Shown: positions 1-8,551, numbered from the stretch's first letter. The stretch: DNA of 64,000 nucleotides from JALYLC01 sp963743275 (GCA_963743275.1 CAVUPB010000006.1:372001-436000), one strand, 5' to 3'. The notes: generated from the sequence alone by a model not told the origin. A program made the numbers and translations.

Positions 1-2
1 AG

Positions 3-803
3 CTGCTCGGCTCGGTCTTCCATGCCCGCGCCTGGGGGAACCTGCTCTCGGCCGCACGGCCCGCGAGCCGCTTCCCGCGTGGCGCGGTGCTCTGCGCGCA
101 TCTCGCCGGCGTCGCCGGCAACGCGATCGCCCCGGCCCACGCGGGCGATGCCGCCAAGGTCGCGCTGATCCGCCGCGCCGCCCCCGGCACGCCGATCGCG
201 ACGATCGTGACGACGCTCGTGATGCTCACGGGGGTCGACGTCGTGCTCGGCGGCGGAGCGCTGATCGCCGCGGCGAGCACCTCGCTCGGCCCCGCCGTTC
301 CCCACCCGACCGGAATCGGGCTGCTCGTCCCGGCCGCGCTGCTGCTCGCCGTGGGCCTCGCGGCGCCGATCGTACGGCGCAAGCTGCCGCGCGTCCTCGA
401 GCACGTGCGCGAGGGCGCGGCGCTGCTCTCGAGTCCCCGCCGCTTCCTGCGCGAGGCCGTGACCTGGCAGGCCGGCGCGTGGCTTGCCCGCGTGGCCGTC
501 GCGTTCCTCGCGCTCCGCGCCTTCGGCCTGCCCGCCTCGCTGCTCGACGCGCTGCTCGTCGTCGTGGTGACGGGTCTCGCGGGTGTGATCCCATTCCTGC
601 CCGGCGGGCTCGGGGCGCAGCAGGCGATGCTCGTCTACGCGCTCCGCAAGACCGCGTCCGCGGCCAGCGTCGTCACCTTCGGCGTCGGCCTGCAGGTGGG
701 CGTCACGCTCGTCAACCTGGCCGTGGGCGTGATCGCGCTCCTGATCACGTTCCGCACGCTGGCGCTGCGCGATGCCCTGCGCTCCGGCCGCCAGACCGCC
801 TAG
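3..803 (+). CDS. Lysylphosphatidylglycerol synthase-type membrane protein, 5' end cut by window
   Basis: This open frame runs into the window from the left edge, so the N-terminus is missing and about 266 residues are visible. It is very hydrophobic, with six or so membrane segments. Its RAWGNLLSAARP and GNAIAPAHAGDAAKV stretches, and an IPFLPGGLGAQQ stretch near the end, fit the LPG_synthase_TM (UPF0104, YbhN/AglD) family of polytopic membrane proteins. Members transfer or flip lipids or glycolipids. No aminoacyl-transferase domain follows, so this is the membrane part only. It overlaps the opposite-strand GDPD gene by 4 bp at its stop. The substrate cannot be told from sequence. Confidence 0.75.
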   Translation: MLGSVFHARAWGNLLSAARPASRFPRGAVLCAHLAGVAGNAIAPAHAGDAAKVALIRRAAPGTPIATIVTTLVMLTGVDVVLGGGALIAAASTSLGPAVPHPTGIGLLVPAALLLAVGLAAPIVRRKLPRVLEHVREGAALLSSPRRFLREAVTWQAGAWLARVAVAFLALRAFGLPASLLDALLVVVVTGLAGVIPFLPGGLGAQQAMLVYALRKTASAASVVTFGVGLQVGVTLVNLAVGVIALLITFRTLALRDALRSGRQTA

Positions 804-1453
804 GGGCGCTCGCCGCGCAGTTCCGCAACCAGCCGCAGATCGTCGCTGATCAATCCGCCCACGCCGAGCGCGGTCGCGCGCTCCGCCTCGTGCCGCCGAT
901 TGACGGGCCATGTGAGGATCAGGGGAACCTGGGCCCGCAGCACCGCCAGGCGGTCGCTGCCGAGCAGGCGCAGATGCAGCGATGCCCCGTCGAGCGGGCG
1001 TGACGCCGCGTACGCGATGAGCCGCTCGAGCTGACGGGGACGGGCGGCCGAGGCGATCCGCAGCGCGAGCGCCGGATCGATCGCCTCGAGGAGCGGCCAC
1101 TCGCGGGCGGAGACGAACGTGCGCGCCGCCCGCGGGTGGCGGCCGAGACTCGCCGCCACGAGCCGCGCGACAGCCGGGTCGCGGCCCTTCAGGTCGAGCA
1201 TGAGCGACGTCCGCGGCGGAGCCGCCGCGAGCAGGTCGTCGAGGCTGTCGAAGCGCCGCCATGGCGGGGCGAGCGCCCAGCGGTCCCAGTAGAGCGGGAG
1301 CCGGCCCACGGTCTTGAGGTGCCGCAGATCGAGGCGGCCCCGCCAGAGGTGCAGGTCGGCCTCGATGACATCGGCACCGGCTCGCTCTGCAGCCCGCACG
1401 GAACCCGGGTGGTTGCCCGCGCGATGCGCGATCAGGAGTGGTGCGCCGTGCAC
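800..1453 (-). CDS. Glycerophosphodiester phosphodiesterase family protein
   Basis: This 217-residue protein should hydrolyse glycerophosphodiesters to an alcohol and glycerol-3-phosphate. The GDPD signature is visible at the N-terminus: His10-Arg11 in the IAHRAGN stretch and the Glu31-x-Asp33 metal-binding pair. A TIM-barrel-like run of alternating strands follows, ending in GVGGLISDDL, the usual last strand. It is somewhat shorter than the typical 240-280 residues. I chose the GTG start at 1453 because it sits directly before the conserved first strand and overlaps the end of the upstream PAP2 gene by 22 bp, suggesting one transcript. There is no signal peptide, so it is probably cytoplasmic. 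Confidence 0.8.
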   Translation of the reverse strand: MHGAPLLIAHRAGNHPGSVRAAERAGADVIEADLHLWRGRLDLRHLKTVGRLPLYWDRWALAPPWRRFDSLDDLLAAAPPRTSLMLDLKGRDPAVARLVAASLGRHPRAARTFVSAREWPLLEAIDPALALRIASAARPRQLERLIAYAASRPLDGASLHLRLLGSDRLAVLRAQVPLILTWPVNRRHEAERATALGVGGLISDDLRLVAELRGERP

Positions 1454-2259
1454 GCCGCCCCCTCGCCCGAGGCGGCCATGAGCGACTGCCGTGCGCGCCG
1501 GTCGATCAACCGGATGACGACGCGCGCGATCGCGAGCCCCGCCAGCGCCACGACGCCGCCGACGACGACGTCGAGGATGTAGTGATTGGCCGTGAGCACG
1601 ACGGCGAGCGCCATCGCGATCGGCATGAGCACGCCCAGGATGCGCACCGCGAGCAGCGGGTGGAAGCGCACGAGCGTCACGCCGACGAGCAGGTCCCAGC
1701 CGAAGTGCAGGCTCGGCAGCGCGGCGTAGCGATCCATCAGGGCCGGCGGCTGCAGCGCGCGGTAGGCGTGCGAGTAGGCCGTGACCGTGTCCGTCAGGCC
1801 GCTCCCCCCGGTGAGGCGCGGCGGCGCGACGGGGTAGACGAGGAAGATCACCATGCCGATCGCGCCGGAGGCGAAGATCGCCGTTCGCATCATCCGGTAC
1901 CCGGACGGCCGGTTGTGGAAGAGCCACACGGCACTGACGGCGATGACCGGCCAGTGGCCCCAGATGTAGACCCAGTTCGCGAGCGTCACGAGCGCGTGGT
2001 CGCCGAGGATCCGGTTCTGCAGCGAGGCCTCCCAGGCGATCCCGAGCGTCCGCTCGAGATGGAAGAGCGAGCGCGCGTGGGCCTGGGCCTCCGCAGCGCT
2101 GTTGCGGGTGGCCGCGCGCACGCCGAAGTAGACGAGCAGCCCCAGCAGCACGAGCCCGAGCTCGCGGATCCACTCATGCCGGGTGGGCGCCCCGGCCGCG
2201 CGCATGCGGCGGTGGGAACGGTGATGCGGGTCGTGCGTGACTTCGCTGCGGACGCTCAT
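1432..2259 (-). CDS. PAP2-family membrane phosphatase or inositolphosphotransferase-like protein
   Basis: This 275-residue membrane protein has about six transmembrane segments. The PAP2 motifs are seen in order: PPRL in the middle, ALPSLHFGWDL (central motif with His) and ANHYILDVVVGG (last motif with the catalytic His and Asp). The N-terminal half, including the WVYIWGHWPV stretch, resembles the actinobacterial branch related to aureobasidin-A-resistance/inositolphosphorylceramide synthase proteins. It should act on a lipid phosphate or transfer a phospho-alcohol group at the membrane. Its ATG overlaps the stop of a truncated second PAP2 gene (ATGA), so the two were once one operon. A GDPD gene lies directly downstream. 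Confidence 0.8.
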   Translation of the reverse strand: MSVRSEVTHDPHHRSHRRMRAAGAPTRHEWIRELGLVLLGLLVYFGVRAATRNSAAEAQAHARSLFHLERTLGIAWEASLQNRILGDHALVTLANWVYIWGHWPVIAVSAVWLFHNRPSGYRMMRTAIFASGAIGMVIFLVYPVAPPRLTGGSGLTDTVTAYSHAYRALQPPALMDRYAALPSLHFGWDLLVGVTLVRFHPLLAVRILGVLMPIAMALAVVLTANHYILDVVVGGVVALAGLAIARVVIRLIDRRARQSLMAASGEGAACTAHHS

Positions 2260-2510
2260 ACGAGATTCCCGATGAAACCGCCATTGACGAGGAACGCGAT
2301 CAGCGCGAACCCCCCTCCCGCGAGCGCCACGCGTGCCCATCCCGGCCGGGCTGCAGCGCCTGCGAGCGGCCCGTGGATCGCATGGGCGGCCGCGAACCCG
2401 GCCGCCACGCACACGGTGCCCACAAGCGTATCGAGCACGTAGTGGTTGCCCGTGCCGAGGATCACGACGAAGACGAGCGGCGGGTAGAGGGCGAGCACGG
2501 CGAGCGCCGG
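2256..2510 (-). pseudogene. C-terminal remnant of a second PAP2-family gene
   Basis: The frame ending at 2256 encodes a hydrophobic tail with the last PAP2 motif (GTGNHYVLDTLVG, His and Asp present) and two further membrane segments. It lacks the N-terminal half and the central SxxxH motif. Upstream of about 2510 the frame turns into low-complexity sequence and then into the antisense of an alpha/beta hydrolase. Its stop overlaps the ATG of the intact PAP2 gene. An internal GTG at 2498 could start an 80-residue product, but that would lack half the active site. I read it as the 3' stump of a tandem PAP2 duplicate cut by a rearrangement. Confidence 0.6.
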
Positions 2511-2581
2511 CTCGCCGGTGGGGCCGCGGGCCGCCCCACGCCCTCGCTCGGAGGTACCCGGTTCTGCGATCCCGACTCCGC

Positions 2582-3358
2582 TCAGGGAGCGAGGAACGCG
2601 CGCAGCGCGGCGACGGTCTCGCCGAACGCGTCCCAGTAGACCATGTGGCCGCAGTCGAGCTCGACGGTCGTGAGGCGGTCGCCGAGATCGCGCGCCAGCG
2701 ATGCGCGCAGCTCGGGCCGCACGATCTCCTCCTGCCGGGCCACGAGCAGCAGGGTCGGACGCTGGGCATGTGCGACCGAGACGGTGGCGCGCGCCATCTC
2801 GCTCCAGCCCGCGACCGCGGCACCGCGCTGGAAGCGCATCCGGAAGCGGCCGTCGGGGGCCTGGTAGAGGTGCCGGTGGACATCCTCGGTGGCATCGGCG
2901 AGCGACTGCGGCGGCCGGCCTTCGAGGCGCTTCGCGAGCGCCTCCTCGGCAGTCGCCCAGCCCGCGTCGTCGATCATGTCGTCGGCGAGCTTCGGGAGCC
3001 ACGTGCCCGGGAGCTCGACTGCCGGATCGAGCAGCGCCACGCGCGCGACGCGCTCGGGCGCGGTCGCGAGCAGGTGCAGCGCGATCATCCCGCCGTAGGA
3101 GTGGCCGACGACCTCGACCCGATCGACGCCCTCGGCGTCCAGCGTCTCGAGCAGGTCGGCGACATGGCGCTCGACCGTCCAGGGCCCGTCCCATGTCGAG
3201 CGCCCGTGGCCGCGCAGGTCGACCGCGAGCCAGCGGCGCTCCGGGAACCCCTCGAGCGCGAGGCGGCGGTAGCGCTCGCCGTGCGCCGTCACGCCGTGGA
3301 TCGCGAGCGTGGGCGCGCCGTCCGGCGAGCCGTAGTGATGAAGGTTGAGGACAGCCAT
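2582..3358 (-). CDS. Alpha/beta hydrolase
   Basis: This 258-residue alpha/beta-hydrolase-fold protein has an oxyanion HGVTAHGE stretch near residue 21 and a DLRGHGRS stretch near residue 48. The nucleophile elbow GHSYGG places Ser at about residue 88. DPAVELPG provides a probable Asp region, and the ELDCGHMVYWD tail carries the catalytic His. The substrate is unknown. The ATG at 3358 is preferred over the GTG two codons upstream because a TACGCT -10 box lies 7 nt before it, as in other probably leaderless genes here. It is divergent from the SDR remnant. Confidence 0.85.
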   Translation of the reverse strand: MAVLNLHHYGSPDGAPTLAIHGVTAHGERYRRLALEGFPERRWLAVDLRGHGRSTWDGPWTVERHVADLLETLDAEGVDRVEVVGHSYGGMIALHLLATAPERVARVALLDPAVELPGTWLPKLADDMIDDAGWATAEEALAKRLEGRPPQSLADATEDVHRHLYQAPDGRFRMRFQRGAAVAGWSEMARATVSVAHAQRPTLLLVARQEEIVRPELRASLARDLGDRLTTVELDCGHMVYWDAFGETVAALRAFLAP

Positions 3359-3365
3359 CGCCACA

Positions 3366-3371
3366 AGCGTA
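3366..3371 (-). promoter_or_regulatory. -10 box (TACGCT), probable leaderless promoter
   Basis: On the minus strand TACGCT lies 7 nt before the ATG at 3358. Transcription would begin at or next to the start codon. Confidence 0.45.
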
Positions 3372-3411
3372 ACGGGCTCCGGCGCACCGTCCGCAGTGGC
3401 AGACTCCGGCG

Positions 3412-3609
3412 ATGGGCTGGGCGCCGGATCGAGACGCGCCGCGGGGGCGCGTGGCCGTCGTCGCGGGCGCGACCCGGGGTGCAGGGCGCGGCGCGGCGCC
3501 CGCGGAGTCCGAGTCGCCGCGCGGCGGGTTCGCGGCCGAGTACGGCTTCACCGACGTCGACGGCTCGCAGCCCGGCATCTGGCCCCTGATCGCGTCCGGT
3601 CCCCGGTAG
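3412..3609 (+). pseudogene. Short-chain dehydrogenase remnant with internal deletion
   Basis: This 65-codon frame joins two recognisable ends of an SDR oxidoreductase. The first half (GRVAVVAGATRGAGRG) is the NAD(P)-binding first strand with its glycine-rich TGxxxGxG-type motif. The second (EYGFTDVDGSQPGIW) is the C-terminal tail typical of one SDR subfamily. The roughly 200 residues between, including the Ser-Tyr-Lys catalytic set, are missing. The joint is a Ser/Glu/Pro-rich bridge with no SDR character. A CAGACT -10-like box is still present 6 nt before the ATG. It cannot be an active dehydrogenase. The next gene begins right after its TAG, in the same frame. Confidence 0.7.
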
Positions 3610-3705
3610 CGCGCCATCGGGACGACCCTCGCCCTCGCCCTCGCGGCAGCGCTCGCGTGGGGCTTCACGTCCTACGCATCGGCGCCGGCCGCCCGCGCCG
3701 CCGGC

Positions 3706-4464
3706 GTGCGCTGCGCGCTCGCGTGGAGCGCGCTGATCGCACCGGTCGTGCTCTGGCCGATCGCGCTGCTGCTCAGCGGCGCGCCCGACCCGGGCGGTCG
3801 CGACGTGGCGTGGGCGCTCGTCTTCGGGCTCGGGCTCGTCGGCGCGCTCGCTCTCGGCTTCCGCGCGATGACGCTCGGGCGCGTCTCGATCGTGGCGACG
3901 GTGATCTCGACCGACGGCGCCATGGCCGCGACGGTCTCGATCGCGCGCGGGGAGACCCTCGGCGCGCTCGTGCTCGCCGGGCTCACGGTGATCGTCGTCG
4001 GAGTGCTGCTCGCCGTCTCCGGCGGGGGCCACTCGCAATCCGGCCCGCGCCGCGACGGGCTCGCGGCGCTGGCGGCACTCGGCTCGGCCGCCTGCTTCGC
4101 GACGACGTTCCTGAGCGCCGGCGAGGTCGACACGCTCCAGCCGGTCTGGCTCGTCGGGATCGGCCGGCTCGTACCGCTCGTCCTCGTGACCGCGCCGGTG
4201 CTCCTCGCCACCCGCTTCGCACGGCCGCCGCGCTCGGCCTGGCCCTGGATCGCGGTCAACGCGGCCGGCGACGTCCTCGGGTTCACCGCCTACGCCAGCG
4301 CGGCGCGCCACGACCTGGCCGTCGCCGCCGTGGTCGCCTCCGAGTACGCGGTCGTGACGGTCGTGCTCGGCGTCGTCCTGCTCGGCGAGCGGCTGCGCCC
4401 GCACCAGTGGGCGGGCGTCGGCATCGCGCTCGCGGGCATCGCGGTGGTCGCGACGGCGAGCTGA
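3706..4464 (+). CDS. EamA/DMT-family transporter, N-terminus uncertain
   Basis: This is a polytopic drug/metabolite-transporter-like protein with two EamA-type repeats. About nine hydrophobic helices are visible, and the second repeat ends in VTVVLGVVLLGERLRPHQW, a hallmark of the family's last EamA helix. Using the first clear start (GTG at 3706) gives 252 residues. The hydrophobic first helix typical of the family is encoded just upstream in the same frame (from 3610, ALALAAALAWGFTSYA) without any ATG, GTG or TTG between the in-frame TAG at 3607 and 3706. Either a rare ATC at 3616 is used or the original start was lost with the rearrangement that damaged the SDR gene. Substrate unknown. Confidence 0.65.
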   Translation: MRCALAWSALIAPVVLWPIALLLSGAPDPGGRDVAWALVFGLGLVGALALGFRAMTLGRVSIVATVISTDGAMAATVSIARGETLGALVLAGLTVIVVGVLLAVSGGGHSQSGPRRDGLAALAALGSAACFATTFLSAGEVDTLQPVWLVGIGRLVPLVLVTAPVLLATRFARPPRSAWPWIAVNAAGDVLGFTAYASAARHDLAVAAVVASEYAVVTVVLGVVLLGERLRPHQWAGVGIALAGIAVVATAS

Positions 4465-4465
4465 C

Positions 4466-5035
4466 CTACGCGCCGTAGCGGAAGCAGGTCACGGCGTGGT
4501 CGTTGACGACGCCCGTCGACTGCAGGTACGCGTAGACGATCGTCGGCCCGACGAACGTGAAGCCGCGCTTGCGCAGGTCCTTGCTGATGCTGCGGGCGAG
4601 CGGCGTCTCCGCCGGCACGGGGTCGTCGACCGTCCACGCGTTGCGGATCGGCTCGCCGCCGACCCAGTCCCAGAGGTAGCGGTCGAAGCTGCCGCGCTCG
4701 GCCTGCAGCTCGAGGAACGCGCGCGCATTCGTGCGCACGGCCTTCACCTTGAGGCGGTTGCGCACGATGCCCGGGTCGCTCAGGCGCTCGTCGAGCTCGG
4801 CGTCGCTCATCGCGGCCACGCGCTCGGGGTCGAAGCCGTGGAACGCCCTGCGATAGCCCTCGCGCTTGCGCAGGATCGTGATCCAGGCGAGACCCGCCTG
4901 CGCGCCCTCGAGGCAGAGCAGCTCGAAGAGCGCGCGGTCGTCGTGCAGCGGGACGCCCCACTCCTCGTCGTGGTAGGCCTCGTAGAGCGGATCGCCCCCC
5001 GAGGCCCAGCGGCAGCGCACGCGATCGTCGGTCAT
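4466..5035 (-). CDS. tag: DNA-3-methyladenine glycosylase I
   Basis: This 189-residue enzyme excises 3-methyladenine from alkylated DNA in base-excision repair. Family features are clear: an N-terminal RCRW with zinc ligand Cys8 and then YHDEEWGVP with His22. QAGLAWITILRKRE, including the conserved active-site Glu, follows. The C-terminal VNDHAVTCFRY supplies the remaining zinc ligands, His and Cys. Its length matches the family (about 185-195). I chose the ATG at 5035 because it lies directly before the conserved start and a TAGAAC box is 7 nt upstream. It is convergent with the EamA gene, with a 1-bp gap. Confidence 0.93.
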   Translation of the reverse strand: MTDDRVRCRWASGGDPLYEAYHDEEWGVPLHDDRALFELLCLEGAQAGLAWITILRKREGYRRAFHGFDPERVAAMSDAELDERLSDPGIVRNRLKVKAVRTNARAFLELQAERGSFDRYLWDWVGGEPIRNAWTVDDPVPAETPLARSISKDLRKRGFTFVGPTIVYAYLQSTGVVNDHAVTCFRYGA

Positions 5036-5087
5036 CCGGGGCGTTCTATCAATCCGAGCGCCGCGCGCCTGCGAAACTTCGCCTGGG

Positions 5088-5828
5088 ATGCGTGCACTGT
5101 CGCAGCCGGGGAGCCGGCCGTTCGTCGTCGCCGCGATCGTCGCCGGCTGGCTCGCGCTCGGGCTCGCGCTCGACGACGGCGGCGGCATCGCTCGCCAGCG
5201 CCTGATCGGCGCGGCCACCTGGGTGCTTCTGATCCTGCTCGTGCGGCGCGAGCCGCGCGTCACGCAGGTGCAGGTCGCGACGCTCGTCGTGCTCGCGACC
5301 CTGCTCGAGTACTCGGCCTCGCCGCTGCTCGGGCTCTACACCTACCGGCTGCACAACGTGCCCGCGTTCGTGCCGCCCGGGCACGGCCTCGTCTACCTCG
5401 CCGCGGTGCTCGTCGGGACGTCGCCCGCGGTCGCGCGCCGGCGCCTCATCCCCCTGGTCGCGCTGGCGGTCGCGACGGCGTGGGCGATCGGCGGGCTCGT
5501 GATCCCGGCGCGGCCCGACATGCTCGGCGCGGTGCTCTTCGTCTCGTTCGCAGGGTTCGCGCTGCGCGGGCGCACGCCCGGCGTGTACGCGGCGGCCTTC
5601 GCCCTGACGGCGGCGCTCGAGCTCTACGGCACGCGCCTCGGCACCTGGGCCTGGGCCCCGCACGACCCCACGGGCCTGCTCAGCGCCGCCAACCCGCCGA
5701 GCGGGATTCCCGGCGGGTACTGCTGGCTCGACTTCTACGCGCTCGCGCTCTCGCCCTACGTCTACGCCGGCATCGTGCGCGCGCGCGTCCGCCTCGGGCT
5801 CAGACCTGCTCCAGCGGCGCCATCGTGA
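5088..5828 (+). CDS. Conserved-type membrane protein of unknown function
   Basis: I do not recognise a defined family. The 246-residue product has about seven or eight transmembrane helices separated by short basic loops. It also has notable aromatic stretches: LLGLYTYRLHNVPAFVPPGH in the middle, ELYGTRLGTWAWAPHDPTG and IPGGYCWLDFYAL near the end. The conserved-looking His, Tyr and Trp residues on the loops could form a polar site facing one membrane side, but no catalytic motif is obvious. It starts at ATG 5088, and its last 29 bp overlap the 3' end of clpS on the opposite strand. Confidence 0.6.
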   Translation: MRALSQPGSRPFVVAAIVAGWLALGLALDDGGGIARQRLIGAATWVLLILLVRREPRVTQVQVATLVVLATLLEYSASPLLGLYTYRLHNVPAFVPPGHGLVYLAAVLVGTSPAVARRRLIPLVALAVATAWAIGGLVIPARPDMLGAVLFVSFAGFALRGRTPGVYAAAFALTAALELYGTRLGTWAWAPHDPTGLLSAANPPSGIPGGYCWLDFYALALSPYVYAGIVRARVRLGLRPAPAAPS

Positions 5829-6096
5829 GCCCGAAGCCGGCCAGCTGCTCGTGGTAGTGCTCGGCTAGCTCGCGCACGCCGCTCCAGACGACCGCGCGGC
5901 CGCTGCGGTGGATGCGGTCGGCGATCTGCAGGCCGCGCTCGTACGAGACTCCCGGGAGCGTGTGCGAGAGCGCGAAGGCGACGCCCTCGAACGTGTTGTG
6001 GTTGTCGTTGAGCACGATCACCTGCCACGGCCGGTCGTCGTGGTCGCGATCCTCGGTGGTGCGCTGCGGGGTGCGGACGGGGGTCTCGACGGCCAC
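5800..6096 (-). CDS. clpS: ATP-dependent Clp protease adaptor ClpS
   Basis: This 98-residue adaptor delivers N-degron substrates to the ClpAP/ClpCP protease. After a disordered charged N-terminus the ClpS core is plain: PWQVIVLNDNHNTFEGV (the substrate-pocket Asn-Asp pair), then HTLPGVSYERGLQIADRIHRSGRA with the conserved His-x-x-Gly and finally a helix with Glu-His-Tyr. I chose the GTG at 6096 because a CATAAT -10 box sits 6 nt upstream and the longer ATG option at 6198 only adds low-complexity residues. Clp subunits are not in the window. Confidence 0.9.
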   Translation of the reverse strand: MAVETPVRTPQRTTEDRDHDDRPWQVIVLNDNHNTFEGVAFALSHTLPGVSYERGLQIADRIHRSGRAVVWSGVRELAEHYHEQLAGFGLTMAPLEQV

Positions 6097-6102
6097 GGTC
6101 CG

Positions 6103-6108
6103 ATTATG
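6103..6108 (-). promoter_or_regulatory. -10 box (CATAAT) of clpS, probable leaderless promoter
   Basis: CATAAT on the minus strand is separated by 6 nt from the clpS GTG, consistent with a transcript beginning at the start codon. Confidence 0.45.
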
Positions 6109-6273
6109 CCCGGTGCGGCCTGCCCCCTCGGCGCGCGGTGCCGGGCCGTAGCGCGGGGCAGGAGGTGCGCCCCGCGCAGACACCGGCGCGCCGCACACGG
6201 CGGCGACCGCCTGGGCGCGAGATTGGGCATGTCAGCACGACCAATCGCTCGCACCCCCGGGAGGGGAACCGAC

Positions 6274-8463
6274 ATGCATGCCAAGCGCAACCTCGCACAC
6301 CGGATGGGCCGCTGGAGCGGAACGCATCCGTGGACGGCGATCCTCGGCTGGATGGCCTTCGTCGCCGTCAGCTTCTTCATCGGCAGCGCCGTCGTGACCA
6401 CGAAGACGCTGGATCCCGCCCAGACCGGTGTCGGCGAGTCCGGCCGCGCCGCGAAGGTGCTCGACAAAGCCTTCCCGACCAGTCAAACGCGCGCCGGCGA
6501 GATGATCCTCGTCCAGACGCGTAGCGGCGCGCTCGCGAACGGCGATCTCAAAGCCGTCGCCGCCGACGTGAACGAGCGCGTCGGGGCGCTGGCATCCGTC
6601 GTCAACCTCCAGGCGCCCGAGCGCTCGAAGGACGGGCGCGCCGCGCTCATCCGCTTCGACATCCGCGGCGATTCGGCCAAGGCCGGCGACAAGGTCGCCC
6701 CGATCGAGGCCGCCGTGGCGACCGTCGCCCGCGCGCATTCCGGTCTACGCGTGGAGGAGTTCGGCGACGCCTCATCCAGCAAGCAGTTCGACGACAAGCT
6801 CGCACAGGACTTCCAGAAGGCGGAGTTCCTCTCCGTCCCGATCACGCTGCTCATCCTGATCCTGGCCTTCGGCGCGCTGCTCGCCGCCGGCATCCCGGTG
6901 CTGCTCGGGCTGACGTCGGTGTTCACGGCCTTCGGGCTGACGGCCGTGTCGAGCCAGTTCATGGCGACGGGCGAGAGCACGCAGATCCTGATCATGCTGA
7001 TCGGCATGGCCGTGGCCGTCGACTACTCGCTCTTCTATCTCAAGCGCGAGCGCGAGGAGCGGGCGCGGGGCGCCGGCAAGCTCGCCGCGCTCGAAGCCGC
7101 CGCCGCGACCAGCGGCCACGCGGTTCTGGTCTCCGGCCTGACCGTGATGGTCTCGCTCGGCGGGATGTTCTTCATGGGCGTGCCCGACGGCGGCGCGATG
7201 GCGATCGGCTCGATCCTCGTCGTCGGTGTCGCGGTGCTCGGCTCGCTGACCGTGCTTCCGGCCGTGCTCGTCAAGCTCGGCGACCGCGTCCACCGCAGCC
7301 GCCTGCCCCTCCTGCGCCGCCTCAAGCGCGAGGAGCGCGACTCGCGCGTGTGGGGCTTCGTGCTCGGCCACGTCATGCGCCGCCCGGTCGTCGCGCTGGT
7401 CGCCGGCGTCGGCATCCTGATCGTGCTCGCACTGCCCGCCCTGGGCATGCACACCAAGACGACCGGCATCGACGACATCCCCCGTGACGCGTTCCCGGTA
7501 CTGAAGACGTACGACCACATCCAGCAGTCCTTCCCGGGCGAGCGCGGCGCGGCCACGGTCGCGATCCAGTCCCGCGACGTGACCGCACCGGACGTCCAGG
7601 CCGGCATCGCCGACCTCAAGCGCCAGGCGCTCGCCACGGGCAAGGTGCTCGGCCCGATCGATGCGACCATGATCAGCCGCGACCACACCGTCGCGCAGGT
7701 CGACCTGCCGCTCGCGGGCGACGGCTCGAACCAGGAGTCGATCGATGCGCTCGCCGCGGTGCGCGCACTCGTGCCGGCGACGATCGGCAACGTCTCCGGC
7801 ACGACCGTGGACGTCGGCGGCGACGCCGCCGCGACCAAGGACGGCAACGACAACCTCGCAACGCACGCGCCGCTCGTGTTCGGCTTCGTGCTCGCCATGG
7901 CGTTCCTGCTCCTGCTCTTCACGTTCCGGTCGATCGTGATCCCGATCAAGGCGATCCTGCTCAACCTCCTGAGCGTCGCGGCCGCCTTCGGCGTCCTCAC
8001 GATGGTCTTCCAGCACGGCCTCGGCGAGTCGATCGGCATGCCCCACACCAAGGGCGTCGCGTCCTGGCTGCCGGTCTTCCTGTTCGTGATCCTGTTCGGC
8101 CTCTCGATGGACTACCACGTGTTCATCCTCAGCCGCATCAAGGAGGGCTGGGACAAGGGCCTCGGCAACGACGCCGCGGTCGAGCAGGGCATCCGCGGCT
8201 CGGCCGGCGTCGTGACCGCCGCCGCCGCCGTGATGGTCGCCGTGTTCGCGATCTTCGCGACGCTCTCGCTGGTCGACCTGCAGGAGTTCGGCGTCGGCCT
8301 CGCCGTCGCCGTCGCGCTCGACGCCACCCTGATCCGCGGCGTCGTGCTCCCCTCGGCCATGAAGCTGCTCGGCAAGTGGAACTGGTACATGCCGCGCAGC
8401 CTCGCCTGGGTGCCGTCGCTCGGCCACGGCCGCGCGGGCACGTTGCGGGGCGCCACCGCGTAA
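6274..8463 (+). CDS. MMPL/RND-family membrane transporter
   Basis: This 729-residue protein belongs to the RND superfamily, MMPL branch (actinobacterial lipid or drug exporters). Two repeats are visible, each with one helix, a large extracytoplasmic loop and then five helices. TM4 of the first half carries GMAVAVDYSLFYLKRERE and the second half carries LFGLSMDYHVFILSRIKE. These contain the paired Asp-Tyr residues of the proton relay typical of MMPL proteins. A GAGGGG ribosome site lies 8 nt before the ATG. A GC-rich hairpin follows the stop. Substrate not predictable; a proton-driven exporter is inferred. Confidence 0.9.
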   Translation: MHAKRNLAHRMGRWSGTHPWTAILGWMAFVAVSFFIGSAVVTTKTLDPAQTGVGESGRAAKVLDKAFPTSQTRAGEMILVQTRSGALANGDLKAVAADVNERVGALASVVNLQAPERSKDGRAALIRFDIRGDSAKAGDKVAPIEAAVATVARAHSGLRVEEFGDASSSKQFDDKLAQDFQKAEFLSVPITLLILILAFGALLAAGIPVLLGLTSVFTAFGLTAVSSQFMATGESTQILIMLIGMAVAVDYSLFYLKREREERARGAGKLAALEAAAATSGHAVLVSGLTVMVSLGGMFFMGVPDGGAMAIGSILVVGVAVLGSLTVLPAVLVKLGDRVHRSRLPLLRRLKREERDSRVWGFVLGHVMRRPVVALVAGVGILIVLALPALGMHTKTTGIDDIPRDAFPVLKTYDHIQQSFPGERGAATVAIQSRDVTAPDVQAGIADLKRQALATGKVLGPIDATMISRDHTVAQVDLPLAGDGSNQESIDALAAVRALVPATIGNVSGTTVDVGGDAAATKDGNDNLATHAPLVFGFVLAMAFLLLLFTFRSIVIPIKAILLNLLSVAAAFGVLTMVFQHGLGESIGMPHTKGVASWLPVFLFVILFGLSMDYHVFILSRIKEGWDKGLGNDAAVEQGIRGSAGVVTAAAAVMVAVFAIFATLSLVDLQEFGVGLAVAVALDATLIRGVVLPSAMKLLGKWNWYMPRSLAWVPSLGHGRAGTLRGATA

Positions 8464-8486
8464 CCCTCGGCCCCGTTCCGGTACGA

Positions 8487-8516
8487 CCGACGGCCTGCCC
8501 TGCGGCGGGCCGTCGG
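8487..8516 (+). terminator. GC-rich hairpin after the MMPL gene, weak terminator
   Basis: A perfect 9-bp stem (CCGACGGCC/GGCCGTCGG) with a 12-nt loop lies 23 bp past the stop codon. No T-run follows, so termination may be Rho-dependent or partial. Confidence 0.4.
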
Positions 8517-8551
8517 CATTCCGGCGGGGTTAGGCGCGCCTCACAAGGCGT

